A stretch of 64,000 nucleotides of DNA, taken from positions 744,001-808,000 of the forward strand of contig CAWJGC010000011.1 in NCBI GenBank assembly GCA_963842355.1, read 5' to 3'. Position numbers and translations under genes: made by a program. Shown here in pieces: positions 41,658 to 50,885 of this stretch. Each line of letters opens with the position of its first letter. The first letter of the stretch is position 1. The notes under the pieces are model-generated. The model did not search any database and had not been told where the DNA came from. It saw nothing but the letters and a program-made list of their open reading frames with translations. Source of the stretch: JASHPR01 sp963842355. GTDB lineage: Bacteria > Actinomycetota > Actinomycetes > Streptosporangiales > Streptosporangiaceae.

Positions 41658-41981
41658 ATGACCGCCTCCGATGAGTCCCGCTTGCCCGCCGAGGCGCGGG
41701 CGCGCGCGCTGATCGATGCGCAGTTGCGGGCTGCCGGGTGGGCGGTGCAGGACGGCGGGGCGTTGAACCTGTTCGCGGGGCAGGGGGTCGCGGTGCGCGA
41801 GGTAGTGATGGCGCCGGGTCATGGCCGGGTCGACTACCTCCTGTACGTGGACAAGCGGGTCGTAGGCGTTATCGAGGCCAAGCCGGTGGGCACGACGCTG
41901 TCCGGTGTGGAGTGGCAGTCATCGATGTACGCGACCGGGCTCCCGGATGCCCACCGCAAGCGGGCGCGCGTGGTGGAGTGA
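41658..41981 (+). pseudogene. type I restriction HsdR N-terminal fragment
   Basis: 107 codons ending in TGA. LPAEARARALIDAQLRAAGWAVQD, then GRVDYLLYVDKRVVGVIEAKPVG gives the D-x11-E-x-K nuclease core (PD-(D/E)XK), and SSMYATGLPDAH follows. Full HsdR is around 900 residues with a helicase; none of that is present. No hsdM or hsdS is in the window. Likely a relic. Confidence 0.75.
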
Positions 41982-42064
41982 TCCCTGCCCGCCTCAGCTG
42001 TCCAGCGGAGCCGCAGGGCCCAGTTTCGTCCCCCACGGGAGCGCCGCGAAGCGGCGCATGTTTT

Positions 42065-43147
42065 CTAGGACGCGAGCCTGCCGCCGCTCACCAGGGTGGC
42101 CACTCCGGCGACGCGGCCGTCCCGCCGCATCGCGGCGGCCGCTCGAGGCTGGTCCTCCAGGTACCGGTTCAGGAAGTCGACGGTGACCCGGGCCACTACG
42201 GGCTCGGGAGGCCCCTGACCCTCGTAGGGCGGAAGGTGACCGGCGCCGAACAAGTCGAGGTAGAAGCGCGGACCGGTCCTGTCCGCCTGGTACATCGTGA
42301 TGCTGTCCGCCGGCAGGTTGATGTCGTCGGCGTCGCCCTGCACGAACAGGATGGGCGGGGTCGGCGCCGCGAAGTACGAGCCACCCATCGGTGGCCATTC
42401 CGCTCCGGCCAGCACGATGGCGGCCGTGACCGCGCGGTCGCGGCAGCAGGTGTCGGCGACGAGCGCGGCCACGGTGTCGCCGCCGTCGGACTGGCCCGCC
42501 ACCGCGACCTTGGCCGGGTTGACCAGCCCGGCCAGGAAACCGCGCGGCCGGGCGCTGACCGCCAGCATCCGGCCGATGACGTAGGCCATGTCGGCGGGCT
42601 GATTTACGAGGTCGCTCTCGGTGGGATCGGTGAGATGACAGTTGCTGCGCGGGAACTCGACCGCCGCGACCACGTACCCCGCGCTGGCCCAGGAGCGCAG
42701 CAGCGCGCCGTAGCTGTCGTCGCACTGGGCGAAACCCGGCGCGAAGACCACCAGCGGGAACAAGCCGCGGGCCAGGCGGCCGGAGGCCGTGGCCGCGGCG
42801 GGGATGACCGGGGACCACACGGTCGTCGGCAGGACCCGCGGCCCGAGACTGGCCCGGGACCGGTCCACGAACCTGAGCCGGTGCTCCGCGACGGAGTAGC
42901 CGCCGAGCACGCCGACCGGCAGTCGCTGCGACGGCTTCGGCCGCGCGGCCCGGGCCGGGCTCGCGGCCGGCTTAGCCGGGTGACCGGGGACCGTGCCGGT
43001 CGTGGCGCAGGCGGCGGCGAGCGCTCCGGCGGCCAGCCAGGTCACCACCCCCGCGGCCGGCCGGAAGCGGCGTTGGCGCCGGACGTCGCAGCAGTTCCCG
43101 CCGCGGCTCGGCGATGCTGGTGAATTGACGGGAGTGTTCCGGTTCAC
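42065..43147 (-). CDS. exported alpha/beta hydrolase
   Basis: 360 residues. N-terminal basic segment, hydrophobic stretch and LAAACATT suggest a signal peptide, possibly lipoprotein. Nucleophile elbow VAGQSDGGD (G-x-S-x-G), acid DADD after PPILFVQG, and His in GAGHLPPYEG form the expected triad; FPLVVFAPGF carries the oxyanion region. Resembles dienelactone/chlorophyllase-type hydrolases; substrate unknown. The promoter has four CTTA-type repeats shared with the 47.3-kb region. Confidence 0.87.
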   Translation of the reverse strand: MNRNTPVNSPASPSRGGNCCDVRRQRRFRPAAGVVTWLAAGALAAACATTGTVPGHPAKPAASPARAARPKPSQRLPVGVLGGYSVAEHRLRFVDRSRASLGPRVLPTTVWSPVIPAAATASGRLARGLFPLVVFAPGFAQCDDSYGALLRSWASAGYVVAAVEFPRSNCHLTDPTESDLVNQPADMAYVIGRMLAVSARPRGFLAGLVNPAKVAVAGQSDGGDTVAALVADTCCRDRAVTAAIVLAGAEWPPMGGSYFAAPTPPILFVQGDADDINLPADSITMYQADRTGPRFYLDLFGAGHLPPYEGQGPPEPVVARVTVDFLNRYLEDQPRAAAAMRRDGRVAGVATLVSGGRLAS

Positions 43148-43174
43148 GCGTGCAGAGTATCCGCCTCCGCATTG

Positions 43175-43263
43175 CTTAACCAGATCTTAGTAAATCCCTT
43201 AGCCAGATCTTAGTGAGATCACCGGCCCTTACCGGATCTGAAGCCTTCTTAACCACATCTGAA
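43175..43263. promoter_or_regulatory. four CTTARCnnATCT repeats in divergent promoter
   Basis: CTTAACCAGATCTTAG (43175), CTTAGCCAGATCTTAG (43198), CTTACCGGATCTGAAG (43228) and CTTAACCACATCTGAA (43248). They lie in the AT-richer spacer between the hydrolase (minus) and methyltransferase (plus). Similar units occur before the response regulator at 47247. Likely direct-repeat sites for an OmpR-type regulator. Confidence 0.65.
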
Positions 43264-43309
43264 TTCACAGGAATCAAGCTTCGGACAAAGCCCTGGGTAG
43301 CCTTCGAGA

Positions 43310-44089
43310 ATGACCTCAAGCAAAACTCTGGATATCGGATATGCCGATCAGCAGCCCGCCAGGAACCGGCTGGCTCGTTACGCCACGCACCACGCGGTCC
43401 GGCGCCAGCGCCGCGTCTGGTCGGGCCGGGTGGCGAGCTGGGACCAGCACGGGTCGGCCGGCCTGGCCCGGGTGACGGCGGCCGTGCTGGAAGCGGCCGA
43501 CGTCGGGCCGCAGACCCAGGTCGTCGACCTGGGCTGCGGGACCGGGCAGATCAGCCTCCCCCTGGCCCTGCGGGGCGCCCAGGTCCTGGCCGTGGACGTG
43601 AGCTCGGCCATGGTCCGCAAGCTCCAAGCCGAGGCACGGCGGCACGGAGTGCCGAGCCTGGACGGCCTGGCCATGCCGATCGAGGAACTCGTGCTGCCCC
43701 CGGGCAGCGTGGACCTCGTCGTCTCCAGCTATTCCCTGCACCACCTGCGCGACCCCGACAAGGCCCGCCTGGTCTCGGCCGCCTACGGCTGGCTCCGGCC
43801 GGGCGGGCGGCTGGTCCTGGCCGACATGATGTTCGGCCGCGGCGGCTCTCGCCAGGACCGCGCCATCATCAGGACCAAGGTCGCGGCGCTGGCCAAGAAG
43901 GGCCCGGGCGGCTGGTGGCGGATCGCCAAGAACGCCGCCCGCTATCTGCTGCGGGTGCAGGAGCGGCCGGTATCGATGGATGCCTGGACGGCGATGCTCA
44001 CACGCAGCGGTTTCACCGGGGTCAGCGCGAGCACGATCGTCGCCGAGGCCGGGCTCGTGGTCGGACGACACCCGCTGAGCCCGTTGTGA
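43310..44089 (+). CDS. class I SAM-dependent methyltransferase
   Basis: 259 residues. SAM motifs: VVDLGCGTGQISLPLALRG, VLAVDVSSAMVRKL, VDLVVSSYSLHHLRDPDKARLV and LRPGGRLVLADMMF. C-terminal part is basic and helical. Substrate unknown. Its GTGA overlap with the next gene and the shared repeat promoter suggest a short operon of methyltransferase, membrane protein and DoxX-like protein. Confidence 0.88.
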   Translation: MTSSKTLDIGYADQQPARNRLARYATHHAVRRQRRVWSGRVASWDQHGSAGLARVTAAVLEAADVGPQTQVVDLGCGTGQISLPLALRGAQVLAVDVSSAMVRKLQAEARRHGVPSLDGLAMPIEELVLPPGSVDLVVSSYSLHHLRDPDKARLVSAAYGWLRPGGRLVLADMMFGRGGSRQDRAIIRTKVAALAKKGPGGWWRIAKNAARYLLRVQERPVSMDAWTAMLTRSGFTGVSASTIVAEAGLVVGRHPLSPL

Positions 44090-44664
44090 GGTGGCATGAA
44101 ATTCACCGGCAAGCCGGCCGCCCACTCGGGCTCGCGCTGCTCGCGATCACCGGCCTGGTCGGGTTCGTGCTCGCCGTCCACGGCTGGTCCGGGCGCAACG
44201 GAGGGCTGGCGCCCGGCACGCTGACCGGGGCGAGTTCCTCATCGGTGGCGAAGGCAGGGCCGCCGCAGCCGTCCCGGCCGGCCGGCTCGTCCGGCCGGGC
44301 TGGCCCGACCGCCCCTGCCGCCGCGTCCCAGGCCCCGGGGGGCTCCACCGCGGCCAGCCCGGGCGCGCTGCTGCGCGATCAGTCGTACGCGCAGTACGCG
44401 TACCGGGTATGGCCCGGCACCCCCGGGCCCGCCGCGCAGGCCGCGCTCACCGGGCTCTCCGTCAAGGTCCGCGGCCAGGGCTCCGGCATCGTGGTCACGG
44501 CCGGCGTCAGCGGCCAGCCCGGTGGCGCCCCGCGGTTCTTTGCCCACGGCACCGCGGTGTACGTGATCGAGGCATCGCTCGGCGATGACTCGGGCAACAG
44601 CGACTACAGCCTGGGCGACGATGGCCTGGTCATCACCGACGCTCACGGCCGGATCCTGCGATGA
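44086..44664 (+). CDS. membrane-anchored secreted-domain protein, unknown
   Basis: 192 residues from GTG at 44086. One N-terminal helix (LGLALLAITGLVGFVLAVHGW), then a Ser/Pro/Ala linker, then a beta-rich outer domain (YAYRVWPGTPG, VKVRGQGSGIVVTAGVSGQ, TAVYVIEASLGDDSG, DGLVITDAHGRIL). No known family recognised. Start and stop overlap both neighbours, so it is translated with them. Confidence 0.7.
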   Translation: MRWHEIHRQAGRPLGLALLAITGLVGFVLAVHGWSGRNGGLAPGTLTGASSSSVAKAGPPQPSRPAGSSGRAGPTAPAAASQAPGGSTAASPGALLRDQSYAQYAYRVWPGTPGPAAQAALTGLSVKVRGQGSGIVVTAGVSGQPGGAPRFFAHGTAVYVIEASLGDDSGNSDYSLGDDGLVITDAHGRILR

Positions 44665-45164
44665 GCGCCGCCAGGAGCCGGCCGTCATCCAGCCGCGAGT
44701 CACCCAGCCGACCGTCAGCACCCAGCCGCGCGACCACCCGGGCTGACGTGCGCCCGGCCGCGGCCTCGAACCGCATGGACCAGGCCGGGCAACTCGCCAG
44801 CGAATGGGCCCCGACCGTGGCACGGGTGTTCCTCGGCCTGGTGCTGGCGTGGTTCGGCTACCACGAACTGGTCCAGCCCTCGCTGTGGACCGGGTACGTC
44901 CCGGTCGTGCCTGCGACGTCCGCCGTCGCGACCATCCTGGTCCTGGCGCACGGCTGGCTGCTCCTGGTCCTGGCCGTGGCCATGATCGCCGGGATCGCGC
45001 CGCGAGCCGCCGCCGCGGCCGCGGCCGTCCTGCTGCTGGAGATCGTGATATCGCTGACCGTGTCGGGCGGGCTTTCCGACCTCACCCTGCGCGACGTCGG
45101 CGTGCTGGGTCTCGCCGTCTGCCTGACCGGGCGCCACGCCCAGCGGCTGGTCCTGACCCGCTAG
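44661..45164 (+). CDS. DoxX/MauE-like membrane protein
   Basis: 167 residues; ATG at 44661 overlaps the previous stop. After ~45 polar residues come four membrane helices: VARVFLGLVLAWFGYHELV, a second with ATILVLAHGWLLLVLAVAMIAGI, a third AAAAAVLLLEIVISLTVSG, and LTLRDVGVLGLAVCLTG. The R-x-F-L-G-l-v-l-a-W/x-F-G-x-x-x-L and final L-R-D-x-G/x-L-G patterns match DoxX-like quinone or redox-associated proteins. Confidence 0.75.
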   Translation: MSAARSRPSSSRESPSRPSAPSRATTRADVRPAAASNRMDQAGQLASEWAPTVARVFLGLVLAWFGYHELVQPSLWTGYVPVVPATSAVATILVLAHGWLLLVLAVAMIAGIAPRAAAAAAAVLLLEIVISLTVSGGLSDLTLRDVGVLGLAVCLTGRHAQRLVLTR

Positions 45165-45172
45165 CCGCGCCC

Positions 45173-46543
45173 TCACCGGGCCCTGCTGGCCATCCGGCCG
45201 GGCAGCGCCGAGCGGGCGGCAGCCCGGGGAAGATCCACTATCACGGTCAGGCCGCCGCCGTCGGTCCGGGCCAGCCGGGCCGAGCCGCCGCTCGAGCTGG
45301 CCAGCCGGTAGACAATGGCCAGTCCCAGGCCCGAGCCGCCCGCGGTGCTGGTCGCGAACCGGCGAAACGCCCGGTCCATGCCGGCCTGGCTCATCCCGGG
45401 CCCGTTGTCGGCCACGACCACTTGCACGCGCTGCGATGCGATCGTGGCGCTCACCGTGACCCGGCTGCCCTCCCCCGCCGCCTCCACAGCGTTGGCGATC
45501 AGGTTGTCCAGGATCTGCTCCAGGTAACCCTCGGCGATCAGCGCCAGCGCGGGCCGCATCTCAGGTGAGCTGAGCCGGATCCCGTGTTCGGCCGCGACCG
45601 GGGCCCACGCGGCCATGCGCTCGGCGATGACCTGGTCGGCCCGCACGGGAACGCCCGGCGGCGTGGCGTTCTCGGCCCGGGCGACCGCGAGCAGGCCGTC
45701 GACGAGACGGGAGAGCCTCGCGACCTCGCCGAGGGCGCCGGCGAAGTCGGCGGCGGCCTCGCCGGACTCCGGCGCGAGCAGGTCGAGCCGGAGCCGCAGG
45801 GCGGCGAGCGGCGTGCGGAGCTGGTGGGATACGTCCTCCAGGACCGCGCGGTGACCGTACACGAGCGTCTCAAGCCGCCCGGCCATCGTGTTGAACGTGT
45901 CCGCGAGCTGCCGGAACTCCGCCGGGCAGGCGGCGGTGGCCGCCCGCGCGGACAGGTCTCCGTCGCCCAGCCTGCGGGCCGCGGCGCCCAGCGCGCCCAG
46001 CGGCCTGGCCGCCCACCGGGACAGGCCGAGCCCGATGACCACGGCCGCGGCCAGGGCGGCCACGGCGATCAGGACGAGAGTCAGCCAGAACGAGCGCAGG
46101 GCGAACTCGAGCCGCTCGGTGGGGCGGAACAGGGCCACGATGCCCACGATCCGGCCGCGGCTGAGCACGGGCACGACCACGAGCACCCGGTCGTGGGCGA
46201 CATCGGTCACGAGCGCGTCCGAGCCTTCGGCCTGGACGATGAGCCGACGGGGTACCACGGCCGGAGGGCCCGCTCTCCTGATGACGCCGCCGTCCGGTGA
46301 CAGGATGGCGAGTCCGTCGCCGCCGCGACCGGCGGCGGTCAGGTCCTGGCTCAGCTCGGAGCCGGCCAAGTGGTCGGCTAGCACCTCCTCCGCCGCGGCC
46401 GCGGCCGCCCTGGCCCGGGACTGGGCGTCTTCCACGTAGGCCGAGTAGTCATGCGCAGAGGCCTTGAGGCCGAGCGGGATCACGGCGCCGATCAGGATCG
46501 CGGTGGTCAGCCCGACCAGGGCCAGCAGCAGGCGCCGTCTCAC
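45173..46543 (-). CDS. sensor histidine kinase
   Basis: 456 residues. First helix at residues ~5-25, sensor loop, second helix (~155-180), HAMP, HisKA with EDVSHQLRTPLAALRLRLDLL (His present), N-box LDNLIANAVEAA, G1 DNGPGM, then GLGLAIVYRLASSSGG. Active-looking kinase; overlaps its response regulator by 4 bp. Signal unknown. Confidence 0.93.
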   Translation of the reverse strand: MRRRLLLALVGLTTAILIGAVIPLGLKASAHDYSAYVEDAQSRARAAAAAAEEVLADHLAGSELSQDLTAAGRGGDGLAILSPDGGVIRRAGPPAVVPRRLIVQAEGSDALVTDVAHDRVLVVVPVLSRGRIVGIVALFRPTERLEFALRSFWLTLVLIAVAALAAAVVIGLGLSRWAARPLGALGAAARRLGDGDLSARAATAACPAEFRQLADTFNTMAGRLETLVYGHRAVLEDVSHQLRTPLAALRLRLDLLAPESGEAAADFAGALGEVARLSRLVDGLLAVARAENATPPGVPVRADQVIAERMAAWAPVAAEHGIRLSSPEMRPALALIAEGYLEQILDNLIANAVEAAGEGSRVTVSATIASQRVQVVVADNGPGMSQAGMDRAFRRFATSTAGGSGLGLAIVYRLASSSGGSARLARTDGGGLTVIVDLPRAAARSALPGRMASRAR

Positions 46544-47247
46544 CGGGAATCAGCCAGCCGGAAACCCCGCCCGTACACGGTCTCGATCAGCTTGGGCTGG
46601 CCGAGCTTCTTGCGCAGCGAAGCGACGTGCACGTCCAGAACCTTCATCGGGCCGTACCAGTGCGCATCCCACGCCCGGTCCATGATCTCCTGGCGGGTCA
46701 CCACCCGCCCGGGGTCACTGGCCAGGCACTCCAGGATGCCGAATTCCTTGGGCGTGAGCGGCACTTCCCGGCCCGCCACGGTCACCTTGCCGGTCCGCAG
46801 GTCCACCTGGAGATCGCCGTGCCGGAGCAACTCGCTGTCGTGCGGCCGGCTCCTCCGCAGTACCGCGCGCACCCGGGCGAGCAACTCGGCCAGGCCGAAC
46901 GGCTTGACCATGTAGTCGTCGGCGCCCTGATCGAGCGCGAGCACCCGGTCGCCTTCCTCGCCGCGCGCGGTGATCACGATGATGGCCACGTCCGAGCGGG
47001 CCCGAAGCTGACGGCATACCTCGATACCGTCGAGATCGGGCAGGCCCAGGTCGAGAAGCACCACGTCGGCGTCCGGCCCGCTGAGCGCATCACGCCCGGT
47101 GGCCACGCTCGAGGTCTCGTATCCGGCCAGTCGTAGCCCGCGGACCAGCTGTGTCGTTATCGCCAGGTCGTCCTCGACCACCAGCACACTGGCCGGGCCA
47201 TCGGCCCAGTGCTGAGGCTTATCAGCAGAATCGCCCGACACCGTCAC
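46540..47247 (-). CDS. OmpR-family response regulator
   Basis: 235 residues. Receiver: VVEDDLAI, VVLLDLGLPDLDG (phospho-Asp), VITARGEE, DYMVKPFGL. DNA-binding: LTPKEFGILECLASDPGRVVTRQEIMDRAWD, VASLRKKLG, ETVYGRGFRL. ATG at 47247. CTTARC-type repeats immediately upstream suggest autoregulation and control of the divergent P-type ATPase and, by motif sharing, the 43.2-kb promoters. Confidence 0.93.
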   Translation of the reverse strand: MTVSGDSADKPQHWADGPASVLVVEDDLAITTQLVRGLRLAGYETSSVATGRDALSGPDADVVLLDLGLPDLDGIEVCRQLRARSDVAIIVITARGEEGDRVLALDQGADDYMVKPFGLAELLARVRAVLRRSRPHDSELLRHGDLQVDLRTGKVTVAGREVPLTPKEFGILECLASDPGRVVTRQEIMDRAWDAHWYGPMKVLDVHVASLRKKLGQPKLIETVYGRGFRLADSR

Positions 47248-47254
47248 CGGGTTC

Positions 47255-47389
47255 CTTAACTAGAAGCTTGACCTCCAGCGTACGGAGCCTGCGGGCTGAC
47301 GATCCAGGCCAGCAGGCTCTTAGCAAGATCTGAACAGGATTCACGCTGCTTCTTAAGGGGCAGCCTGTTGCTCGGGGACCTTTGCGCCC
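47255..47389. promoter_or_regulatory. divergent promoter with CTTARC repeats and a DosR-like box
   Basis: CTTAACTAGAAGCTTG (47255-47270) and CTTAGCAAGATCTGAA (47319-47334) resemble the four repeats at 43.2 kb. GGGACCTTTGCGCCC (47375-47389) resembles the stress box and sits 17 bp before the P-type ATPase start. Located between the response regulator (minus) and ATPase (plus). Confidence 0.5.
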
Positions 47390-47405
47390 GCCGAGCGGGG
47401 ATGTC

Positions 47406-50219
47406 GTGCCGTCTGGCGTTCAAGTGCGAGACCATGCGATGGTGGCGGTGCCCTCGCTGGAGCGGCAACAGGTCCTCGCTGAGCTCAAGAGCTCGGCTCG
47501 CGGGCTTTCGGCGGACGAGGCAGCGGCGCGGCGAGCGGAGACGGGGGCCAACCGGCTGCCGGCGGCGCACCGCCGGTCCCTCCTGGCCGAGCTTGGATCG
47601 CAGTTCGCCAACATGTTCGCCGTCGTGCTGATGGTCGCCGCGGGGATCACTTTCCTGGCCTACGCGCTTACCACTCCCCGCAGTGCTGCCGACCTCGAGC
47701 TGGCGATCGGGATTCTCGGGGTGGTGCTGCTGAATGCGGGCATCGGTTTCGCGCAGGAGCATGCTGCCGAGCGGACGGCTGAGGCGCTGCAGGCGATGGT
47801 GCCGTCCATGGCTCGCGTCATCCGGGGCGGTGAGCTGACGGAGATCGCCGCTGTCGACCTCGTCCCGGGCGACCTCGTCGTGCTGGACGCGGGAGATGCC
47901 ATCTCGGCAGATTGCCGCCTGATTGAAACGCACGACCTCCAGGTTGAGATGGCGGCTCTGACCGGTGAGAGCCGTCCGACACCGAGGATCTCCGATGCCG
48001 TGCCGCAGACCCAGGCGGCTGATGCGCGCAACTGCGTGTTCATGGGCACATCGGTCGTAAACGGCAGCGGCAGGGCGGTGGTGTTCGCGACCGGGCTGGC
48101 CACCGAGTTCGGCCGCATTTACCGCCTGACGGCCGAGATGCCCCGCGAGGACAGCCCGCTGCAGCGTGAGGTGACGGTCATGGCCCGGCGGGTCGCCGTC
48201 GTGGCGATCGCGGCGGGGATCGGCCTGTTCGCCATCCGGGCCGTCGTCAGCCATTCCGTGGTCGGGTCGTTTGTGTTCGCTCTGGGCGTCATGGTGGCGC
48301 TGGTGCCCGAGGGACTGCCGGCCACGATGTCCGTTTCGCTGGCTGTGGCGGTGCGGCGGATGGCCCGCCGCAACGCCCTGATCAAACGGCTCACCGCGGT
48401 GGAGGCGCTGGGATCTACGACCGTCATCTGCACGGATAAGACCGGGACGCTGACCAAGGCCGAGATGACGGTCCAGGCCGTGTGGGAGTCCGGCCGGGAG
48501 CATGGCGTGACCGGGGTGGGTTATGCGCCGGAGGGGGAGGTCGCGGAAGCGGGCTGCACCGCGGAGGTGCTGCGGGCGGGCGCCCTGTGCTGTGATGCTC
48601 GCCTGCTGCCCCCCGACCCGGAGCGCCGGCTCGGCTGGCGGGTGCTCGGTGATACGACCGAGGGCGCGATCCTGGTCGCCGCGGCCAAGGGCGGCGTTGA
48701 TCGGGCGGCCGAGGAGGCCCGCACGCCGCGGGTGGCCGTCTTCCCCTTCGACGCCGACCGCAAGATGATGAGCACCATCCACCGCCTCGGTGACGGGTCG
48801 TATGAAGCGTGCGTCAAGGGATCACCCCAGGCCTTGCTGGAGCGCTGCGCGGCCGTCCGGTGGCGGGGGCAAGACGTGCCGCTGAGCGAGGCGCTGCGCG
48901 AGCAGGTGACGAGCGCCAACGATGCGATGGCGGCGGGCGGGCTCCGCGTGCTCGCCGTGGCCAGGGCGGGCCTGAACACCGGTCATCCGGCGATCTCCGA
49001 CGCCGAGCGTGAGCTCACGCTGCTCGGCCTGGTGGCTATGTCGGACCCGCCCCGGCCCGAGGTCGTCGATGCGGTGGCCGCGTGCCGCCGGGCGGGCATC
49101 CGCATCTACATGATCACCGGCGACTACGGCCTCACGGCCGAGGCCATCGCCCGGCGGGTCGGCATCATCTCCGACGGCCCCGTGCGGATCGTCGGCGGCG
49201 GTGACGTCGACGCGATGAGTGACGACGAACTCGCTGCCGCAGCGCTGGAGACCGAGCAGGTGCTGTTCGCCCGGGCGAAGCCGGAGCACAAGATGCGGGT
49301 GGTCGCGGCGCTGGAAGACCACGGGGAAGTTGTCGCCGTAACCGGCGACGGCGTCAACGACGCCCCGGCGCTGAAGCGGGCCAGCATCGGGGTATCCATG
49401 GGCGAGGGCGGCACGGATGTCGCCCGGGCCGCATCCGTCATGATCTTGCTCGATGACTCGTTCGCCTCCATCGCGGCCGCCGTGGAACTCGGGCGCACTG
49501 TCTACCGGAACATCCGCAAGTTCCTCATCTACCTTTTCAGTCACAACCTGGCCGAGCTCGCACCGATCCTGGTGGCGGTGTTCGTCGGGTTCCCGCTGGT
49601 TCCCCTCAGCGCGCTGCAGGTTCTCGCCATCGACCTGGGCTCGGATGTCCTGCCTGCTCTGGCCCTGGGGACCGAGCGCACCGAGCCCGGCACCATGTCC
49701 CGCCCGCCCCGGCCACCGGGCGAGCACCTGTTCAACTGGGCCGTGGTCCGGCGGTTCTGCTTTCTCGGGTCGATCCAGTCAGTAGGCGTCGTGGCCGCGT
49801 TCTTCTGGCGCATCCACACTGCGCACCTGCCGTTCAGTGCGTTCACCGCGGCCAATCCGACCTACCGGGAGGCGCTGACTATGACCCAGGCCGGGATTGT
49901 CGTCAGCCAGTTCTTCAATAGCTTCGCCGTGCGCACCGAGGAGCAGAGCATCGTGCGCATAGGCGTCTTCTCCAATAAGCCGCTCGTGTTCGCCGGGCTG
50001 TTCGGCATTCTGTTCGTCTCGTGCATCAGCTACGTCCCGGTGCTGCAGTCAGTGTTCAACACGGCACCGCTCAGTGTGAGCGACTGGCTCGTGCTGGTCG
50101 CGCTGGGAGCCGTGCTGCTCATCGCGGAGGAGACCCGCAAGGCGATTCTCCGGTCACGGCACCGGGCCCGGCGCCCGGGCCCGATCAGGACTGCCCGCCG
50201 GCAGTCCGCCGCCTCGTAA
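47406..50219 (+). CDS. P2-type cation-transporting ATPase (CtpF-like)
   Basis: About 937 residues; the GTG at 47406 follows GAGCGGGGATG, but an internal ATG at 47439 region is possible. Cation_ATPase_N start (ELKSSARGLSADEAAARRAETGANRLP), TGES, PEGLPATMSV, phosphorylation site ICTDKTGTLTKAE, KGSPQALLERC, MITGDYGLTAEAIA, TGDGVNDAPALKRASIGVSMG, and C-terminal membrane domain. The overall pattern is a calcium/sodium-type P2 pump. Mycobacterial CtpF of this class is DosR-controlled. Followed 9 bp later by trkA-like genes. Confidence 0.93.
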   Translation: MPSGVQVRDHAMVAVPSLERQQVLAELKSSARGLSADEAAARRAETGANRLPAAHRRSLLAELGSQFANMFAVVLMVAAGITFLAYALTTPRSAADLELAIGILGVVLLNAGIGFAQEHAAERTAEALQAMVPSMARVIRGGELTEIAAVDLVPGDLVVLDAGDAISADCRLIETHDLQVEMAALTGESRPTPRISDAVPQTQAADARNCVFMGTSVVNGSGRAVVFATGLATEFGRIYRLTAEMPREDSPLQREVTVMARRVAVVAIAAGIGLFAIRAVVSHSVVGSFVFALGVMVALVPEGLPATMSVSLAVAVRRMARRNALIKRLTAVEALGSTTVICTDKTGTLTKAEMTVQAVWESGREHGVTGVGYAPEGEVAEAGCTAEVLRAGALCCDARLLPPDPERRLGWRVLGDTTEGAILVAAAKGGVDRAAEEARTPRVAVFPFDADRKMMSTIHRLGDGSYEACVKGSPQALLERCAAVRWRGQDVPLSEALREQVTSANDAMAAGGLRVLAVARAGLNTGHPAISDAERELTLLGLVAMSDPPRPEVVDAVAACRRAGIRIYMITGDYGLTAEAIARRVGIISDGPVRIVGGGDVDAMSDDELAAAALETEQVLFARAKPEHKMRVVAALEDHGEVVAVTGDGVNDAPALKRASIGVSMGEGGTDVARAASVMILLDDSFASIAAAVELGRTVYRNIRKFLIYLFSHNLAELAPILVAVFVGFPLVPLSALQVLAIDLGSDVLPALALGTERTEPGTMSRPPRPPGEHLFNWAVVRRFCFLGSIQSVGVVAAFFWRIHTAHLPFSAFTAANPTYREALTMTQAGIVVSQFFNSFAVRTEEQSIVRIGVFSNKPLVFAGLFGILFVSCISYVPVLQSVFNTAPLSVSDWLVLVALGAVLLIAEETRKAILRSRHRARRPGPIRTARRQSAAS

Positions 50220-50228
50220 GGAGGAGCC

Positions 50229-50885
50229 ATGCAAGTCGTCATCATGGGATGCGGCCGGACCGGATCGGCGCTGGCGATCCGGTTCGACGCCGAAGGCGAC
50301 CAGGTAACCGTCATGGACCCAGACGATGCCGCCCAGGGCAGGCTGCCCGCCGGATTCCGCGGCCGCTTCCTGCCCGACAACGGCGTCACCCCCGCCGTGC
50401 TCGAGGCGGCCGGTATCGCCCAGGCGGAGGCGTTCATCGCCCTCACGCCGAACGACAGCGCCAACATCGTCGCCGCCAGAGTGGCCCGGGATACCTTCCG
50501 GGTACCCCGGGTAATCGCGCGCATGCACGATCCCGCGCATGGTCCGGTCTACAGCGAATTCGGGATAACCACCGTCGGGTCCGTGCAGACCACCGTCAAC
50601 CGGATCGTGCAGTTGCTGCACCATCAGACGCTCGAACCGCACCAGACCTTCGGCAACGGCGAGACGCTTCTGGTCCGGTCCGCAGTTCCCGGCTACCTGG
50701 CCGGGCGGCCGGTCCTGGACTTCAACGTCCCCGGCGAGATCGGCGTGGTAGAGGTGAGCCGGGCGGGGCACTCGAGGATCCCCGAACCGTCGGCTTCCCT
50801 GGAAGAGGGCGACGTCCTTTCCTTCATCGTCGCGGCCGGCTCGCTTGGCCGACTCAGCAGCTTCCTCGGCGGGACGTGGTCGTGA
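50229..50885 (+). CDS. trkA: TrkA-like K+ uptake regulator (RCK_N plus RCK_C)
   Basis: 218 residues; AAGGAGGAG before ATG 50229. Rossmann start VVIMGCGRTGSALAIRFDAEGDQVTVMD (G-x-G-x2-G and acidic strand 2), ALTPNDSANIVAARVAR, VIARMHDP; the C-terminal RCK_C region follows NGETLLVRSAVP. Binds NAD(H)/nucleotides and gates a K+ transporter; no trkH is in the window. Coupled to the next gene. Confidence 0.9.
   Translation: MQVVIMGCGRTGSALAIRFDAEGDQVTVMDPDDAAQGRLPAGFRGRFLPDNGVTPAVLEAAGIAQAEAFIALTPNDSANIVAARVARDTFRVPRVIARMHDPAHGPVYSEFGITTVGSVQTTVNRIVQLLHHQTLEPHQTFGNGETLLVRSAVPGYLAGRPVLDFNVPGEIGVVEVSRAGHSRIPEPSASLEEGDVLSFIVAAGSLGRLSSFLGGTWS

Noticed and set aside
41994..42064. Minus-strand tail NMRRFAALPWGTKLGPAAP beyond the hydrolase stop
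   Set aside because: Looks protein-like but is out of frame with the hydrolase and too short to assign; could be a relic.
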